From Lachnospiraceae bacterium (GTDB taxonomy: Bacteria > Bacillota > Clostridia > Lachnospirales > Lachnospiraceae), in contig JAILEM010000136.1 of NCBI GenBank assembly GCA_024687745.1, forward strand, positions 1 to 64,000: a stretch of DNA of 64,000 nt, given 5' to 3'. A program made the translations under genes and the position numbers. The notes under the pieces were generated by a model, which ran no database searches, had not been told where the DNA came from, and saw nothing but the letters and a program-made list of their open reading frames with translations. Positions 26,190-35,196 of the stretch are shown piece after piece (the stretch's first letter is position 1; each line of letters begins with the position of its first letter).

Positions 26190-27113
26190 ATGTGGGACGT
26201 GGCGTTTTTGGGAGTGACTTTTTACTATATAGTCAGTTATTTTATATTGTTCAGTGTATTTGGATGGGCATGGGAGAGTGTGTACGTTTCGGTCAGTGAG
26301 AGACGTCTTGTTAACAGGGGATATGTTGCGGGACCGGTATGTACTATCTATGGATGCGGCGGTCTTGTCATGTATTTCTGCCTTAAATTATTTACAGGTA
26401 ATTTTATTGCCCTCTTCATTGGCGGGATGATACTCTGTTCTGTCCTTGAATACGTTACAGCTGTCGTAATGGAAGCCATATTCCATACAAGCTGGTGGGA
26501 TTATACGGATAAAAAGTTCAACATAAAAGGCAGAATCTGTCTTGAGGCATCCCTTTTGTGGGGAGTTGCGGCAATATTTGAGTTTATGATCCTCGTTCCT
26601 CTCTGTGACAGATTTATCGGACTTTATCCCGAAAACTACGGCAGAACAGCATATATAGTATGCCTGTTTTTATATATCATCGATTTCATTTTTTCCACCG
26701 TTGCGGCCGTGGATGTTGCAAAGCTCATATTGAAGATGGAAAATATGCTTGATGAGTTTGTTGATACACTTAAGAGTTCGAGGATATATGCAACAGGTGA
26801 AGAGCTTATGATGCGTGTAAATACGATCAGACAGAATATCATAAGCGCAAATTATATCAAGAGGTATTCAAGAAGGATAGAGATCGTTCAGGCAGTGTGG
26901 GCCGACAATCTAAGGCAGTTAAATATACCGGAATCGGCTGCGGATGTTGCGGCAAGGCTCAGGGAAGCATTTGACAGGTTTCAGGATATTTCCAGGAAAG
27001 CACGTCTTAAACTCATGGAGAACCGTGTGATCAAAGCTTATCCCAAAATAAAATCACAGAAGAGATTCAGAGAATTACGCGATCAGACAGAATCTGACCG
27101 GAAAACAAATTAG
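26190..27113 (+). CDS. Membrane protein of the CmpB-like putative ABC-transporter family (PF06541)
   Basis: This is a 307-residue protein whose first 175 residues carry about five membrane helices and family-typical motifs (FGWAWESVYVSV, RGYVAGPVCTIYG, WWDYTDKKFNIKGRICLE). A cytoplasmic helical tail rich in basic residues follows (about residues 180-307). The family was labelled a transporter subunit on weak grounds and its role is unknown. There is no ribosome binding site before ATG 26190, and the -10 element ends seven bases upstream, consistent with leaderless translation. An alternative GTG start at 26214 would cut into the first helix. Confidence 0.75.
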   Translation: MWDVAFLGVTFYYIVSYFILFSVFGWAWESVYVSVSERRLVNRGYVAGPVCTIYGCGGLVMYFCLKLFTGNFIALFIGGMILCSVLEYVTAVVMEAIFHTSWWDYTDKKFNIKGRICLEASLLWGVAAIFEFMILVPLCDRFIGLYPENYGRTAYIVCLFLYIIDFIFSTVAAVDVAKLILKMENMLDEFVDTLKSSRIYATGEELMMRVNTIRQNIISANYIKRYSRRIEIVQAVWADNLRQLNIPESAADVAARLREAFDRFQDISRKARLKLMENRVIKAYPKIKSQKRFRELRDQTESDRKTN

Positions 27114-27141
27114 TATATATAATAAAAGGAAGGTATCGTAT

Positions 27142-28455
27142 ATGGCGTTTACATTTAAAGGTGGTATACATCCTTTTGACGGGAAGGCACTTTCCAAGGA
27201 TAAGCCAATGCAGGAGGTCTTCCCCGAGGGTGAGATGGTATATCCACTGTCACAGCATATCGGGAAACCGGCTGTTCCAATCGTAAAACCCGGAGAAAGG
27301 GTTCTTATGGGGCAGAAGATAGCGGAAGCTGACGGATTTGTTTCGGCTCCCATATATGCATCCGTATCGGGGACCATTAAAAAAATTGAAAAAAGAAGAG
27401 TATTGACCGGTGATATGGTCGAGAGCATCATCCTTGATAATGACGGTCTGTATGAGGAGGCCGAAAGGATCAGGGTAAAGCCCATTGCGGAAATGACAAG
27501 GGGTGAGGTGATAAACATAATAAGGGAAGCCGGAGTTGTCGGAATGGGAGGAGCAGGTTTTCCGACCCATGTAAAGCTCTCACCGCCAAATCCGGATAAG
27601 ATATATTATGTGATAGCCAACTGCGCAGAGTGTGAACCCTATCTTACAAGTGATTACAGAAGGATGATCGAAGAGCCTGAAAAGCTTGTGAACGGTCTTA
27701 AGATAATGCTTGCCCTTTATGATCATGCAGAGGGTATCCTTGCAGTTGAAGATAATAAGCCCGACTGTATAAGAAAGCTTAAGGACCTTACCCTTGATGA
27801 GCCAAGGATCACTGTCAAGGAGTTAAAGACCAAGTACCCGCAGGGTGCTGAAAGACAGCTTATCTATGCGACCACGAGAAGGGCGATCAATTCTTCAATG
27901 CTTCCCGCAGATGCAGGATGCATAGTGGATAATGTAGATACGATCTGCGCAATATATTCGGCTGTTATAGAGGGAAGACCGCTTATAAGAAGGATAATCA
28001 CAGTGACAGGTGATGCGGTAAGATTTCCAAGGAATTATGTTGTTCCCTGCGGGATGAGCTATGCGGATCTTTTGGAGGAGGCCGGAGGACTCACAAAGGA
28101 AGCGGCAAAGATAATCTCGGGAGGCCCCATGATGGGATTCAGTCTGTTTGATCTGAATGTTCCGACAACGAAGATAAGCTCGGCACTTCTCTGTCTTTCG
28201 AAGGATGAGGTCGCTGAGAGCAAGCCTACAAACTGTATCAACTGCGGAAGATGCGTGGATGTCTGTCCGGGAAGAGTGCTTCCCAGCAAGCTCTGTGATA
28301 TGGCAGAGCATGGAGATATGGAGGGATTCTTAAAATATAACGGACTTGAATGCTGTGAATGCGGTTGCTGCAGCTTTGTCTGCCCTGCCAAAAGGCAGCT
28401 GACCCAGAGTATCAAATCGATGCGTAAGATGGCTCTTGCAGCCAGAAAAAAATAG
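27142..28455 (+). CDS. rnfC: Rnf complex subunit RnfC
   Basis: RnfC is the peripheral NADH-binding subunit of the Rnf ferredoxin:NAD+ oxidoreductase, which couples electron flow to Na+ or H+ transport. The N-terminal FKGGIHP motif, the glycine-rich GVVGMGGAGFPTHVKL that binds FMN/NADH, and two [4Fe-4S] motifs (CINCGRCVDVCP and CCECGCCSFVCP) are all present in 437 residues. The gene order C-D-G-E-A-B is that of Clostridia. AGGAAGG lies just before the ATG. Confidence 0.97.
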   Translation: MAFTFKGGIHPFDGKALSKDKPMQEVFPEGEMVYPLSQHIGKPAVPIVKPGERVLMGQKIAEADGFVSAPIYASVSGTIKKIEKRRVLTGDMVESIILDNDGLYEEAERIRVKPIAEMTRGEVINIIREAGVVGMGGAGFPTHVKLSPPNPDKIYYVIANCAECEPYLTSDYRRMIEEPEKLVNGLKIMLALYDHAEGILAVEDNKPDCIRKLKDLTLDEPRITVKELKTKYPQGAERQLIYATTRRAINSSMLPADAGCIVDNVDTICAIYSAVIEGRPLIRRIITVTGDAVRFPRNYVVPCGMSYADLLEEAGGLTKEAAKIISGGPMMGFSLFDLNVPTTKISSALLCLSKDEVAESKPTNCINCGRCVDVCPGRVLPSKLCDMAEHGDMEGFLKYNGLECCECGCCSFVCPAKRQLTQSIKSMRKMALAARKK

Positions 28456-28473
28456 ATGAAGAGGTGTGTATAA

Positions 28474-29403
28474 TTGAACGAGAAAAAACATGTTTCATCC
28501 AATCCTCATATCAGAAGCAAAATGTCCACTTCAAAGATCATGTTCTTCGTGATAATAGCTTTGCTTCCGGCAACGGGATTCGGTATATGGAATTTCGGTT
28601 ACAGGGCAGCGATCCTTATTGCAGTATCTGTGGGCAGTGCTGTGTTAACAGAATTCATCTATGAGAAATGTATGAAGCTTCCTGTTACCATAGATGATCT
28701 GAGTGCTGTGGTCACAGGCCTTTTGCTGGCACTCAACCTTCCTTCGACCCTTCCATGGTGGATGGCCGCACTGGGAGCTGTATTTGCCATCCTGATCGTA
28801 AAGATGCTCTTTGGAGGACTCGGACAGAATTTTATGAATCCGGCTCTTGGAGGCAGATGTTTTCTTATGATCTGCTTTACGGCAAGAATGACCGATTTTA
28901 CTTATGACGGAGTATCCACGGCCACACCGCTTGCGATAATAAAGGACGGAGGACAGGTTGCGCTCCTTGACATGATAATAGGAAGGATACCCGGAACCAT
29001 AGGTGAGACCAGTACGATAGCCATACTTATAGGTGCAGTATTTCTTATATGTATGGGAGTCATAGATCTTCGGATCCCCGGGACCTATCTTATCTCCTTT
29101 ACAGTTCTTATGGGACTCTTTTCCGGCAACGGATGGAATATCGAATATCTCACAGGCCAGTTATGCGGCGGCGGACTCATGCTTGGAGCCTTCTTCATGG
29201 CTACGGATTACACGACAACACCTATAACCGAGAAGGGTAAGTATGTATACGGACTTGCCCTGGGTATAATGACCTTTATACTGAGACATTTTTCAAGCTC
29301 TGCAGAAGGTGTCAGCTACGCGATCATCATATGTAACCTCTTAGTGCCTCTTATCGAGATGGTGACTATGCCCAAATGCTTTGGGAAGGGAGGCGAGGCA
29401 TGA
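28474..29403 (+). CDS. rnfD: Rnf complex subunit RnfD
   Basis: RnfD is a multi-helix membrane subunit carrying a covalent FMN. The flavinylation motif is VSTATPLAI, with the threonine before proline as the expected FMN site. At 309 residues it has the normal ten or so hydrophobic segments. Translation starts at TTG 28474 behind GAGGTG (28461-28466). The stop overlaps the rnfG start (ATGA). Confidence 0.95.
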   Translation: MNEKKHVSSNPHIRSKMSTSKIMFFVIIALLPATGFGIWNFGYRAAILIAVSVGSAVLTEFIYEKCMKLPVTIDDLSAVVTGLLLALNLPSTLPWWMAALGAVFAILIVKMLFGGLGQNFMNPALGGRCFLMICFTARMTDFTYDGVSTATPLAIIKDGGQVALLDMIIGRIPGTIGETSTIAILIGAVFLICMGVIDLRIPGTYLISFTVLMGLFSGNGWNIEYLTGQLCGGGLMLGAFFMATDYTTTPITEKGKYVYGLALGIMTFILRHFSSSAEGVSYAIIICNLLVPLIEMVTMPKCFGKGGEA

Positions 29404-30020
29404 TGAAGAATAATGTAAGGGCTGTGATAACCCTGACTCTTATCACACTTATCGCGGGTGCTCTTCTTGGCTTTGTATATGAGCTTACAAAGGGACCTAT
29501 CGCGATACAGGAGGAAGCAACAAAACAGGCCGCTTACAAAAAGGTATTTGAGAAGGCAGAGGCCTTTGAACCATATGACGGATTTGATGCAGAAGGGTCA
29601 AAGGCGGTCCTTGTACAGGGCGGCTTTGAGGATGAGCATATTGAAGAGGCCCTCATAGCACTGGATGCCTCCGGCAACAAACTGGGATATGTTCTTACTG
29701 TTGTTACGATGGAGGGGTACGGAGGAGAAATAGATGTTTCCATGGGTATCGATAATGAGGGTACTCTTAACGGCATCGAGATCCTTTCGATCTCCGAGAC
29801 AGCTGGTCTTGGAATGAAGGCTGATACGGATGAGTTCAAATCCAAATTTAAGGATAAGCAGGTAGCTCAGTTTATGTATACGAAGACAGGAGCTGCCAAG
29901 GATTATGAGATAGATGCTCTTTCGGGAGCAACGATAACAACAAATGCCATGGTAAATGCCGTAAACTCAGGTTTACTTTACTATCAGAGCATAGCAGGAG
30001 GTGAAGCAGTAAATGAATAA
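29400..30020 (+). CDS. rnfG: Rnf complex subunit RnfG
   Basis: RnfG is a single-span membrane protein with an outward-facing FMN-binding domain. The motif LSGATITTNAM carries the threonine flavinylated by ApbE. The frame is open from 29376, but AAGGGAGG (29386-29393) points to ATG 29400 (206 residues), overlapping the end of rnfD. ATG 29403 is a possible alternative. Confidence 0.95.
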   Translation: MMKNNVRAVITLTLITLIAGALLGFVYELTKGPIAIQEEATKQAAYKKVFEKAEAFEPYDGFDAEGSKAVLVQGGFEDEHIEEALIALDASGNKLGYVLTVVTMEGYGGEIDVSMGIDNEGTLNGIEILSISETAGLGMKADTDEFKSKFKDKQVAQFMYTKTGAAKDYEIDALSGATITTNAMVNAVNSGLLYYQSIAGGEAVNE

Positions 30021-30717
30021 GACGATTAAACCTCTTATAAACGGTCTTATAACCGAAAATCCCACCTTTGTACTGATGCTTGGAATGTGTCCCACACTTG
30101 CGGTCACCACATCGGCAATAAACGGTCTTGGTATGGGCCTTACAACAACCGCGGTTTTGGTCCTTTCAAATATAGTTATCTCGCTTTTAAGAAAGCTCAT
30201 ACCCGACAGCGTGAGGATCCCTGCTTTTATCGTTATAATAGCTTCCTTTGTAACGATAGTGGAAATGCTGTTGAAGGCTTATGTTCCCACGCTTTATACG
30301 GCGCTTGGAATATATATCCCTCTGATAGTGGTCAACTGTATAATACTTGGCCGTGCGGAGGCTTTTGCTTCCAAGAACGGTGTTATCGCATCGATGTTTG
30401 ACGGGATCGGAATGGGGCTTGGATTTACGATAGGTCTTACCTCTATCGGTATAGTGAGGGAGATCCTCGGAAGCGGCAAGCTCTTTGGATACATGATACT
30501 TCCTGAATCCTATGAACCCCTTACCATGTTTATCCTTGCACCCGGAGCCTTCCTTGTGCTTGCATTTCTGGTGGCTCTTTTAAATAAGATAAGGGATAAG
30601 AAGGGTAAGAAACCCCTTACGATAGGAACCTGCGATGCCGGATGTAAGGCATGTCCTATTGAAAACTGCAAAGGACGGATGAACGGATCGGACAAGGAGG
30701 ATGGAAAGAATGAGTGA
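30013..30717 (+). CDS. rnfE: Rnf complex subunit RnfE with cysteine-rich tail
   Basis: RnfE is a membrane subunit that, with RnfA, carries an iron-sulfur centre within the membrane. The helix bundle with the conserved MLGMCPTLAVTT segment is followed by a soluble tail holding four cysteines spaced C-x3-C-x2-C-x4-C (in CDAGCKACPIENC). The core family does not need this tail, which looks able to bind metal. The gene overlaps rnfG by eight bases and rnfA by eight bases. Confidence 0.94.
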   Translation: MNKTIKPLINGLITENPTFVLMLGMCPTLAVTTSAINGLGMGLTTTAVLVLSNIVISLLRKLIPDSVRIPAFIVIIASFVTIVEMLLKAYVPTLYTALGIYIPLIVVNCIILGRAEAFASKNGVIASMFDGIGMGLGFTIGLTSIGIVREILGSGKLFGYMILPESYEPLTMFILAPGAFLVLAFLVALLNKIRDKKGKKPLTIGTCDAGCKACPIENCKGRMNGSDKEDGKNE

Positions 30718-31285
30718 ACTGCTTACGATAGCGATAGGATCAGCATTTATAAATAATGTTGTACTTTCCCAGTTCCTTGGGATCTGCCCCTTCTTAGGTG
30801 TATCCAAAAAGGTCAAGACGGCCGCCGGAATGGGATCTGCGGTAGTGTTTGTCATTACACTTGCCTCGTTTGTGGCGGGAGTGATATATAAGTTCCTGTT
30901 AGTCCCTTTTAATATTACCTATCTTCAGACCATAGTCTTTATTCTTGTTATAGCTGCCCTTGTGCAGTTTGTTGAGATGTTTCTTAAAAAGAAGATGAAG
31001 GGGCTTTACCGGGCACTCGGAGTTTATCTTCCCCTTATAACAACAAACTGTGCAGTGCTTGGAGTGGCGCTTACAAATGTTACAAAATCTTATGATATCC
31101 TTGAGGGGGTTATAAACGGATTTGCAACTGCTGTCGGTTTCCTTATCGCGATAGTCATACTTGCCGGAATAAGGGAAAAAACAGAATATAACAATATACC
31201 AAAAGCCTTTAAGGGAACCCCCATAGTTCTCCTGACTGCCTGCCTTATGGCAATGGCGTTCTTTGGCTTTTCGGGATTAAAGTAG
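30710..31285 (+). CDS. rnfA: Rnf complex subunit RnfA
   Basis: RnfA is a six-helix membrane subunit homologous to RnfE, with the conserved VLSQFLGICPFLGVS and TTNCAVLGVAL segments whose cysteines ligate the intramembrane [2Fe-2S] centre. AAGGAGG (30694-30700) lies nine bases before ATG 30710, so the upstream in-frame ATG at 30701, which touches the ribosome binding site, is rejected. The product has 191 residues. Confidence 0.96.
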   Translation: MSELLTIAIGSAFINNVVLSQFLGICPFLGVSKKVKTAAGMGSAVVFVITLASFVAGVIYKFLLVPFNITYLQTIVFILVIAALVQFVEMFLKKKMKGLYRALGVYLPLITTNCAVLGVALTNVTKSYDILEGVINGFATAVGFLIAIVILAGIREKTEYNNIPKAFKGTPIVLLTACLMAMAFFGFSGLK

Positions 31286-31297
31286 GGAGGCTCTGTT

Positions 31298-32098
31298 ATG
31301 GAAGTACAGGGTATTATAACAGCGATCGCCACAGTGGGCGGTGTCGGAATTCTTATAGGAATATTCCTAAGCGTATTCGGAAATATATTCAGGGTTGAGG
31401 TGGATGAAAGGGAAGAGCAGGTATTGAACGCACTTCCCGGAAATAACTGCGGAGGCTGCGGATACCCCGGATGCAGCGGTCTTGCTGCGGCCATAGTAAA
31501 GGGAGAGGCTATGGTAAACGGATGTCCCGTGGGAGGAGCAAGGGTCGCTTCGGAAATAGGAAAGATAATGGGAGTTGACGTTGAGGCAGGAGAGAAAAAG
31601 GTTGCCTTTGTAAAATGCGACGGAACCTGTGACAAGACTACAGTTAATTACGATTATTACGGGGTAAAGGACTGTGCCATGGTGGGCTTTGTTCCCGGAA
31701 AGGGACCCAAATCCTGCAGCTACGGTTGTACCGGATACGGAAACTGTGTGAAGGCCTGCAACTTTGATGCAATACATATAATAAACGGTGTTGCGGTAGT
31801 GGACAAGGAAAAGTGTACAGCCTGCGGACAGTGTATAAAGGCCTGTCCCAGAGGTCTTATCGAGCTTATTCCCTACGATGCAAAATTTGCCGTTGCATGC
31901 TCTTCAAAGGATAAGGGACCTGATGTTATGAAGAGCTGTCAGAGCGGCTGCATAGGCTGTGGTATCTGCGCAAAGAACTGTCCTAAGGAGGCTGTAAAGG
32001 TCACGGATTTCCTTGCTCATATAGATCAGGATCTCTGTATCGGATGCAGTATATGTGAACAGAAGTGCCCCAAAAAATCCATAAAAAGGCTGTCATAG
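31298..32098 (+). CDS. rnfB: Rnf complex subunit RnfB
   Basis: RnfB takes electrons from ferredoxin. After an N-terminal membrane helix comes the Fe-S motif NCGGCGYPGC, then several cysteine clusters including CTACGQCIKACP, CIGCGICAKNCP and CIGCSICEQKCP. The 266-residue protein thus carries multiple [4Fe-4S] centres, as usual in clostridial RnfB. It ends the operon; a shared inverted repeat separates it from convergent apbE. Confidence 0.96.
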   Translation: MEVQGIITAIATVGGVGILIGIFLSVFGNIFRVEVDEREEQVLNALPGNNCGGCGYPGCSGLAAAIVKGEAMVNGCPVGGARVASEIGKIMGVDVEAGEKKVAFVKCDGTCDKTTVNYDYYGVKDCAMVGFVPGKGPKSCSYGCTGYGNCVKACNFDAIHIINGVAVVDKEKCTACGQCIKACPRGLIELIPYDAKFAVACSSKDKGPDVMKSCQSGCIGCGICAKNCPKEAVKVTDFLAHIDQDLCIGCSICEQKCPKKSIKRLS

Positions 32099-32123
32099 TT
32101 AAGCTTAGTTTATTTTTTGGGCA
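32066..32123. terminator. Shared convergent terminator-like inverted repeat
   Basis: TGCCCCAAAAAAT (from 32066) can pair with ATTTTTTGGGCA (32112-32123) with one bulged base. It ends in T runs on both strands and overlaps the last codons of rnfB and apbE. The loop of more than 30 bases makes it less certain. Confidence 0.5.
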
Positions 32124-33201
32124 GATCCTTTACATATCTGTCTGCCCCGGCTGAAAGAGATATCGTTCCATCCTTTTTTATTATGACAGCTTCGGTATCA
32201 TTGATAGAATCTATAAGTGAGAGAGCTTTTTTTTCGCCTGAAAGAAGACAGGTCGTACTCAAGGCATCTGCGTCAGTACTTTCATCACATATTACAGTCA
32301 CACTCAATATGTCCGTATCTGCCGGATATCCGGTGAAGGGATCGAGAATGTGGTGGTAATCTACTTTGTCAATTGTAAGAAAGCGTTCATATATGCCTGA
32401 GGTGACTACAGATCTGTCAGTTATATCAAGGGAGAGAGCAATTTGGGAAAGGTTGTTTTTCTCAGGAGCTTTTATACCTATTTTAAAATCTGAATATTTA
32501 CCGTTTCCCAAAGGCTTTCCGTTAAGTGTCGTTATGTTTCCGCCAAGATCTATTATGGCAGAGGTAATGCCTTCTTTGATAAGCTCCTCTTTAAGCCTAT
32601 CGGATATATATCCTTTGGCGATAGAGCCTGCATCTATACGGGCATTTTGATCGTTCAGTCTTACCGTATTTTTATCGCTGTTTATGACTATGTTCGAAGA
32701 GGATACGTGGGAGAGAGCTTCTTTAAGGCTTTTTTCATCCGGTAATCCCGTTATTTTGTTTTCCTTATCTTCAAAGCCCCATAAGAGGACCACAGGCTCT
32801 ATGGTGATATCATATGAGCCCTCTGAGAGTCTGTTATAATAAAGAGCCCTCTCAAGAAGCTTTATCGTCTCTTCACTTACAGTTATTTCTTTTCCTTCCG
32901 AATGGTTTATTCTGTATATATCAGATCCCTCTTTCGTCTTGCTGAAAAGGTCTTCATACCGATCACAGAGATCAAAGCATTTCTCAAGGGTATCAGGGCT
33001 TCCTCCCTCATAGAGAGTTATATTTATAAGTGTATCAAAGGCAAATCCCTGTTTTGATATCGGCTCATTTACGATCTTATCACATCCCGTAAGTGAAAAA
33101 AGCAGGAGGATAATAAAGGTGAATGCCGTGATAATGAACAGGTTCTGCAAAGCTTTTGCATATACATCGTTTTTTCTGACACTGTGTATGGAAATTTTCA
33201 T
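32110..33201 (-). CDS. apbE: FAD:protein FMN transferase (ApbE)
   Basis: ApbE attaches FMN covalently to threonines of flavoproteins outside the cytoplasm, using FAD. The lipoprotein-like N-terminus ends SLTGC, and the catalytic domain has DAGSIAKGYISDRL, IIDLGGNI, and the C-terminal HHILDPFTGYPAD metal site. At 363 residues it is complete. It converges on rnfB, and its substrates should be RnfG and RnfD of the adjacent operon. AGGTG precedes the ATG. Confidence 0.94.
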   Translation of the reverse strand: MKISIHSVRKNDVYAKALQNLFIITAFTFIILLLFSLTGCDKIVNEPISKQGFAFDTLINITLYEGGSPDTLEKCFDLCDRYEDLFSKTKEGSDIYRINHSEGKEITVSEETIKLLERALYYNRLSEGSYDITIEPVVLLWGFEDKENKITGLPDEKSLKEALSHVSSSNIVINSDKNTVRLNDQNARIDAGSIAKGYISDRLKEELIKEGITSAIIDLGGNITTLNGKPLGNGKYSDFKIGIKAPEKNNLSQIALSLDITDRSVVTSGIYERFLTIDKVDYHHILDPFTGYPADTDILSVTVICDESTDADALSTTCLLSGEKKALSLIDSINDTEAVIIKKDGTISLSAGADRYVKDLPKK

Positions 33202-33213
33202 AAATACACCTGT

Positions 33214-33241
33214 TTGACTTTTGGGTTTATCATCTTATAAT
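33214..33241 (+). promoter_or_regulatory. Promoter of the GH25-like gene
   Basis: TTGACT (33214-33219), 16 bases, TATAAT (33236-33241). It faces away from apbE. Confidence 0.8.
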
Positions 33242-33317
33242 TAGGTTATCAGCAGACATGTTTTTTGCCCGGACCTTAATATCATAAATGAAGGCCAAGG
33301 AGGTGTCAAAGCTTAAT

Positions 33318-34943
33318 ATGTATAATCCTTATGACAATGAAGAAGAAAACAGAAACAGCATGAAGAAAATGACTGTCTACGGGATCGCCACCGCATCCCT
33401 GATAGTTCTTCTTTTCCTGCTTTTATTATATTATAACTCAAAGGAAAAGCAGGAGGCAGAACTTGTACAGAGAAAGGCCGAGGAGGAGAGAATAGAGGAA
33501 ATACGTGAGGAAGAAGAAGCACTTGCAAAGCTTGAAATAGGTAAAAAGAATATCCGTTCAGAGGATCTTGATTTCTGGGACATGTATGATAAGGAAGATA
33601 AGAGTGTGGCAGAAGATGATACAACTGAGACACAATCCTATAAAGACATAAAAAAGACAGATGAAGTTGATGATAAGAATATCCTTAAGGACCAGACAGC
33701 AGATGACGGATATGATGATAAGACCGGGGAGATATCCGGTACGGGAGGTGCCATAAGAAGGCCGGATGATCTGCAAAATAACACTGACGAGGCTTTAAGG
33801 GAAGATATTACAGGCCCTGATGATACAGCCGCTGAAGCAGAGGAGACAAATGAAGAGGATAAGTACAATGACGGTGATCACATTGCCGTTAAGGACAGTG
33901 ACGGAAATACGATCTATTATGAGATAGATCCCGACCTTTCAAAAAATGAGTATACCTTTGCATCAAACCTTTCTGTTGATGAGGATGACAGACTGATCTA
34001 TGATGACGGGGATACAGAATCCCTCACAGGGGTGTTAGTATCAAAGGGAAGCGGTATCGTAGATTATGCAAAGGTTAAGAATGATGATATTGACTATGTG
34101 ATGGTAAAGGTTGCACAAAGAGATGCAGATACCGGAGTTATCTCACTCGACGAAACCTTTATCACAAATTCAACCGGAGCCAATGTCGCAGGACTTCCCG
34201 TGGGTGCGGTTTTTTCCACGCAGGCTGTAAATGAGACTGAGGCTGTTGAGGAGGCGAATTTTACCGTGGCGGCAATTGCCCAGTACGGGATAAGATATCC
34301 TGTGGCTTTGCATGTTGACATGAGTGATGAGGATGCAAGGTCCTACGATCTTAAGATAAGGGAGAGGACAAAGTATGTAAAAAAATACCTTGATACCGTT
34401 GCGGCCTTTGGATTCAAGCCCATGATATATGCCGATAAAAATACCCTGATAGCGGGACTTGATCTTTCCAAACTGAGTGATTATCCCATACTTCTGACAG
34501 ATATCATAGATGTTGATGATTCAAAAAACGAGGCATATAAACAAAATAATACGGATGAGTCCTCAAACAGGTCAAATACTGCGATCAGTGTAAGTGATTC
34601 ATCTTCAGGGAATAAGTCTGAGAACGGAAATAATAAGGCTAAAACGGATGATGCTGCAGGATCTGACAAAAGCAGTTCTTCTTCAGTTACAATAAAAAAA
34701 GCAGGAAGTACATCCAATGAAAAAAACAGTTCCACATCCTCAACCACCAAAAAGGGGGAGGAAGAAGAAGCTGATCTGTCCGAGGCCGAGCCGAGAAAGA
34801 ATACAAAAGAAACCGTCAGCTTAAAATCATGGTATACAGATTTTCCTTATGAATTCATGATGTGGAATTATTCCGACGAAGGTAACGTTGACGGAATTAA
34901 CGGAGATGCCGATATTATCATAGGTTTTGAAGATTATTCCTGA
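33318..34943 (+). CDS. Membrane-anchored GH25-like protein with degenerate active site
   Basis: This is a 541-residue protein. One membrane helix (about residues 19-38) is followed by a charged coiled-coil and a long acidic disordered region. From about residue 238 a fold resembling GH25 muramidases begins (VDYAKVKNDDIDYVMVKV), with the end MWNYSDEGNVDGINGDADI matching the last strand of that family. The catalytic DVE of GH25 is replaced by HVDM (332-335), and the first GIDVS aspartate is missing. Residues 402-501 are a Ser/Asn/Lys-rich insertion just before the last strand. It may bind peptidoglycan without cutting it. ATG 33318 is preferred over 33288 because AAGGAGGTG lies at 33297-33305, although the 12-base spacing is long. 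Confidence 0.65.
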   Translation: MYNPYDNEEENRNSMKKMTVYGIATASLIVLLFLLLLYYNSKEKQEAELVQRKAEEERIEEIREEEEALAKLEIGKKNIRSEDLDFWDMYDKEDKSVAEDDTTETQSYKDIKKTDEVDDKNILKDQTADDGYDDKTGEISGTGGAIRRPDDLQNNTDEALREDITGPDDTAAEAEETNEEDKYNDGDHIAVKDSDGNTIYYEIDPDLSKNEYTFASNLSVDEDDRLIYDDGDTESLTGVLVSKGSGIVDYAKVKNDDIDYVMVKVAQRDADTGVISLDETFITNSTGANVAGLPVGAVFSTQAVNETEAVEEANFTVAAIAQYGIRYPVALHVDMSDEDARSYDLKIRERTKYVKKYLDTVAAFGFKPMIYADKNTLIAGLDLSKLSDYPILLTDIIDVDDSKNEAYKQNNTDESSNRSNTAISVSDSSSGNKSENGNNKAKTDDAAGSDKSSSSSVTIKKAGSTSNEKNSSTSSTTKKGEEEEADLSEAEPRKNTKETVSLKSWYTDFPYEFMMWNYSDEGNVDGINGDADIIIGFEDYS

Positions 34944-34964
34944 CATATTATCGACAGAACATGC

Positions 34965-34998
34965 AAAATTTTTGTTGTGAAAACTCACAAAAAATTTT
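34965..34998. terminator. AT-rich inverted repeat after the GH25-like gene
   Basis: AAAATTTTT (34965-34973) and AAAAATTTT (34990-34998), with inner GTGA/TCAC (34977-34980 and 34985-34988), form a hairpin 22 bases after the stop. The tail is not a clean T run, so termination is likely but not certain. Confidence 0.5.
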
Positions 34999-35047
34999 AC
35001 CAAAAACTATAATGTTTGTAGAAATAAAATAAAAATATCAGGAAATT

Positions 35048-35076
35048 TAGACATAAACAAAATATTGTGATATACT
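35048..35076 (+). promoter_or_regulatory. Promoter of the SleB-like gene
   Basis: TAGACA (35048-35053), 17 bases, TATACT (35071-35076). A small hairpin GTCGT/ACGAC (35085-35098) lies at the predicted transcript start; the leader is about 115 bases. Confidence 0.7.
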
Positions 35077-35167
35077 GTATAGGCGTCGTGAAAACGACCA
35101 TTACTTTGTATTGTATTGTCTCTGTCTTTTCAGGGCTTTCAATTCTTTGTGGGGATTAATAATAAGG

Positions 35168-35194
35168 GGAAGATATTGTAAAGGAGTATCTTCC
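35168..35194 (+). promoter_or_regulatory. Hairpin that carries the ribosome binding site in its loop
   Basis: GGAAGATA (35168-35175) and TATCTTCC (35187-35194) form a perfect 8-bp stem. The Shine-Dalgarno AAAGGAG lies in the 11-base loop, and the ATG follows two bases after the stem. Confidence 0.6.
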
Positions 35195-35196
35195 GA

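Noticed and set aside
26190..26220. GTG 26199 or 26214 as start of the membrane-protein gene
   Set aside because: Neither has a convincing ribosome binding site at proper distance, and both would trim the first membrane helix.
27094..27123. CTGACC plus TATAAT as a promoter for the rnf operon
   Set aside because: The predicted transcript would start inside the rnfC ribosome binding site (27127-27133), so the promoter is unlikely to work as such; the true rnf promoter was not identified.
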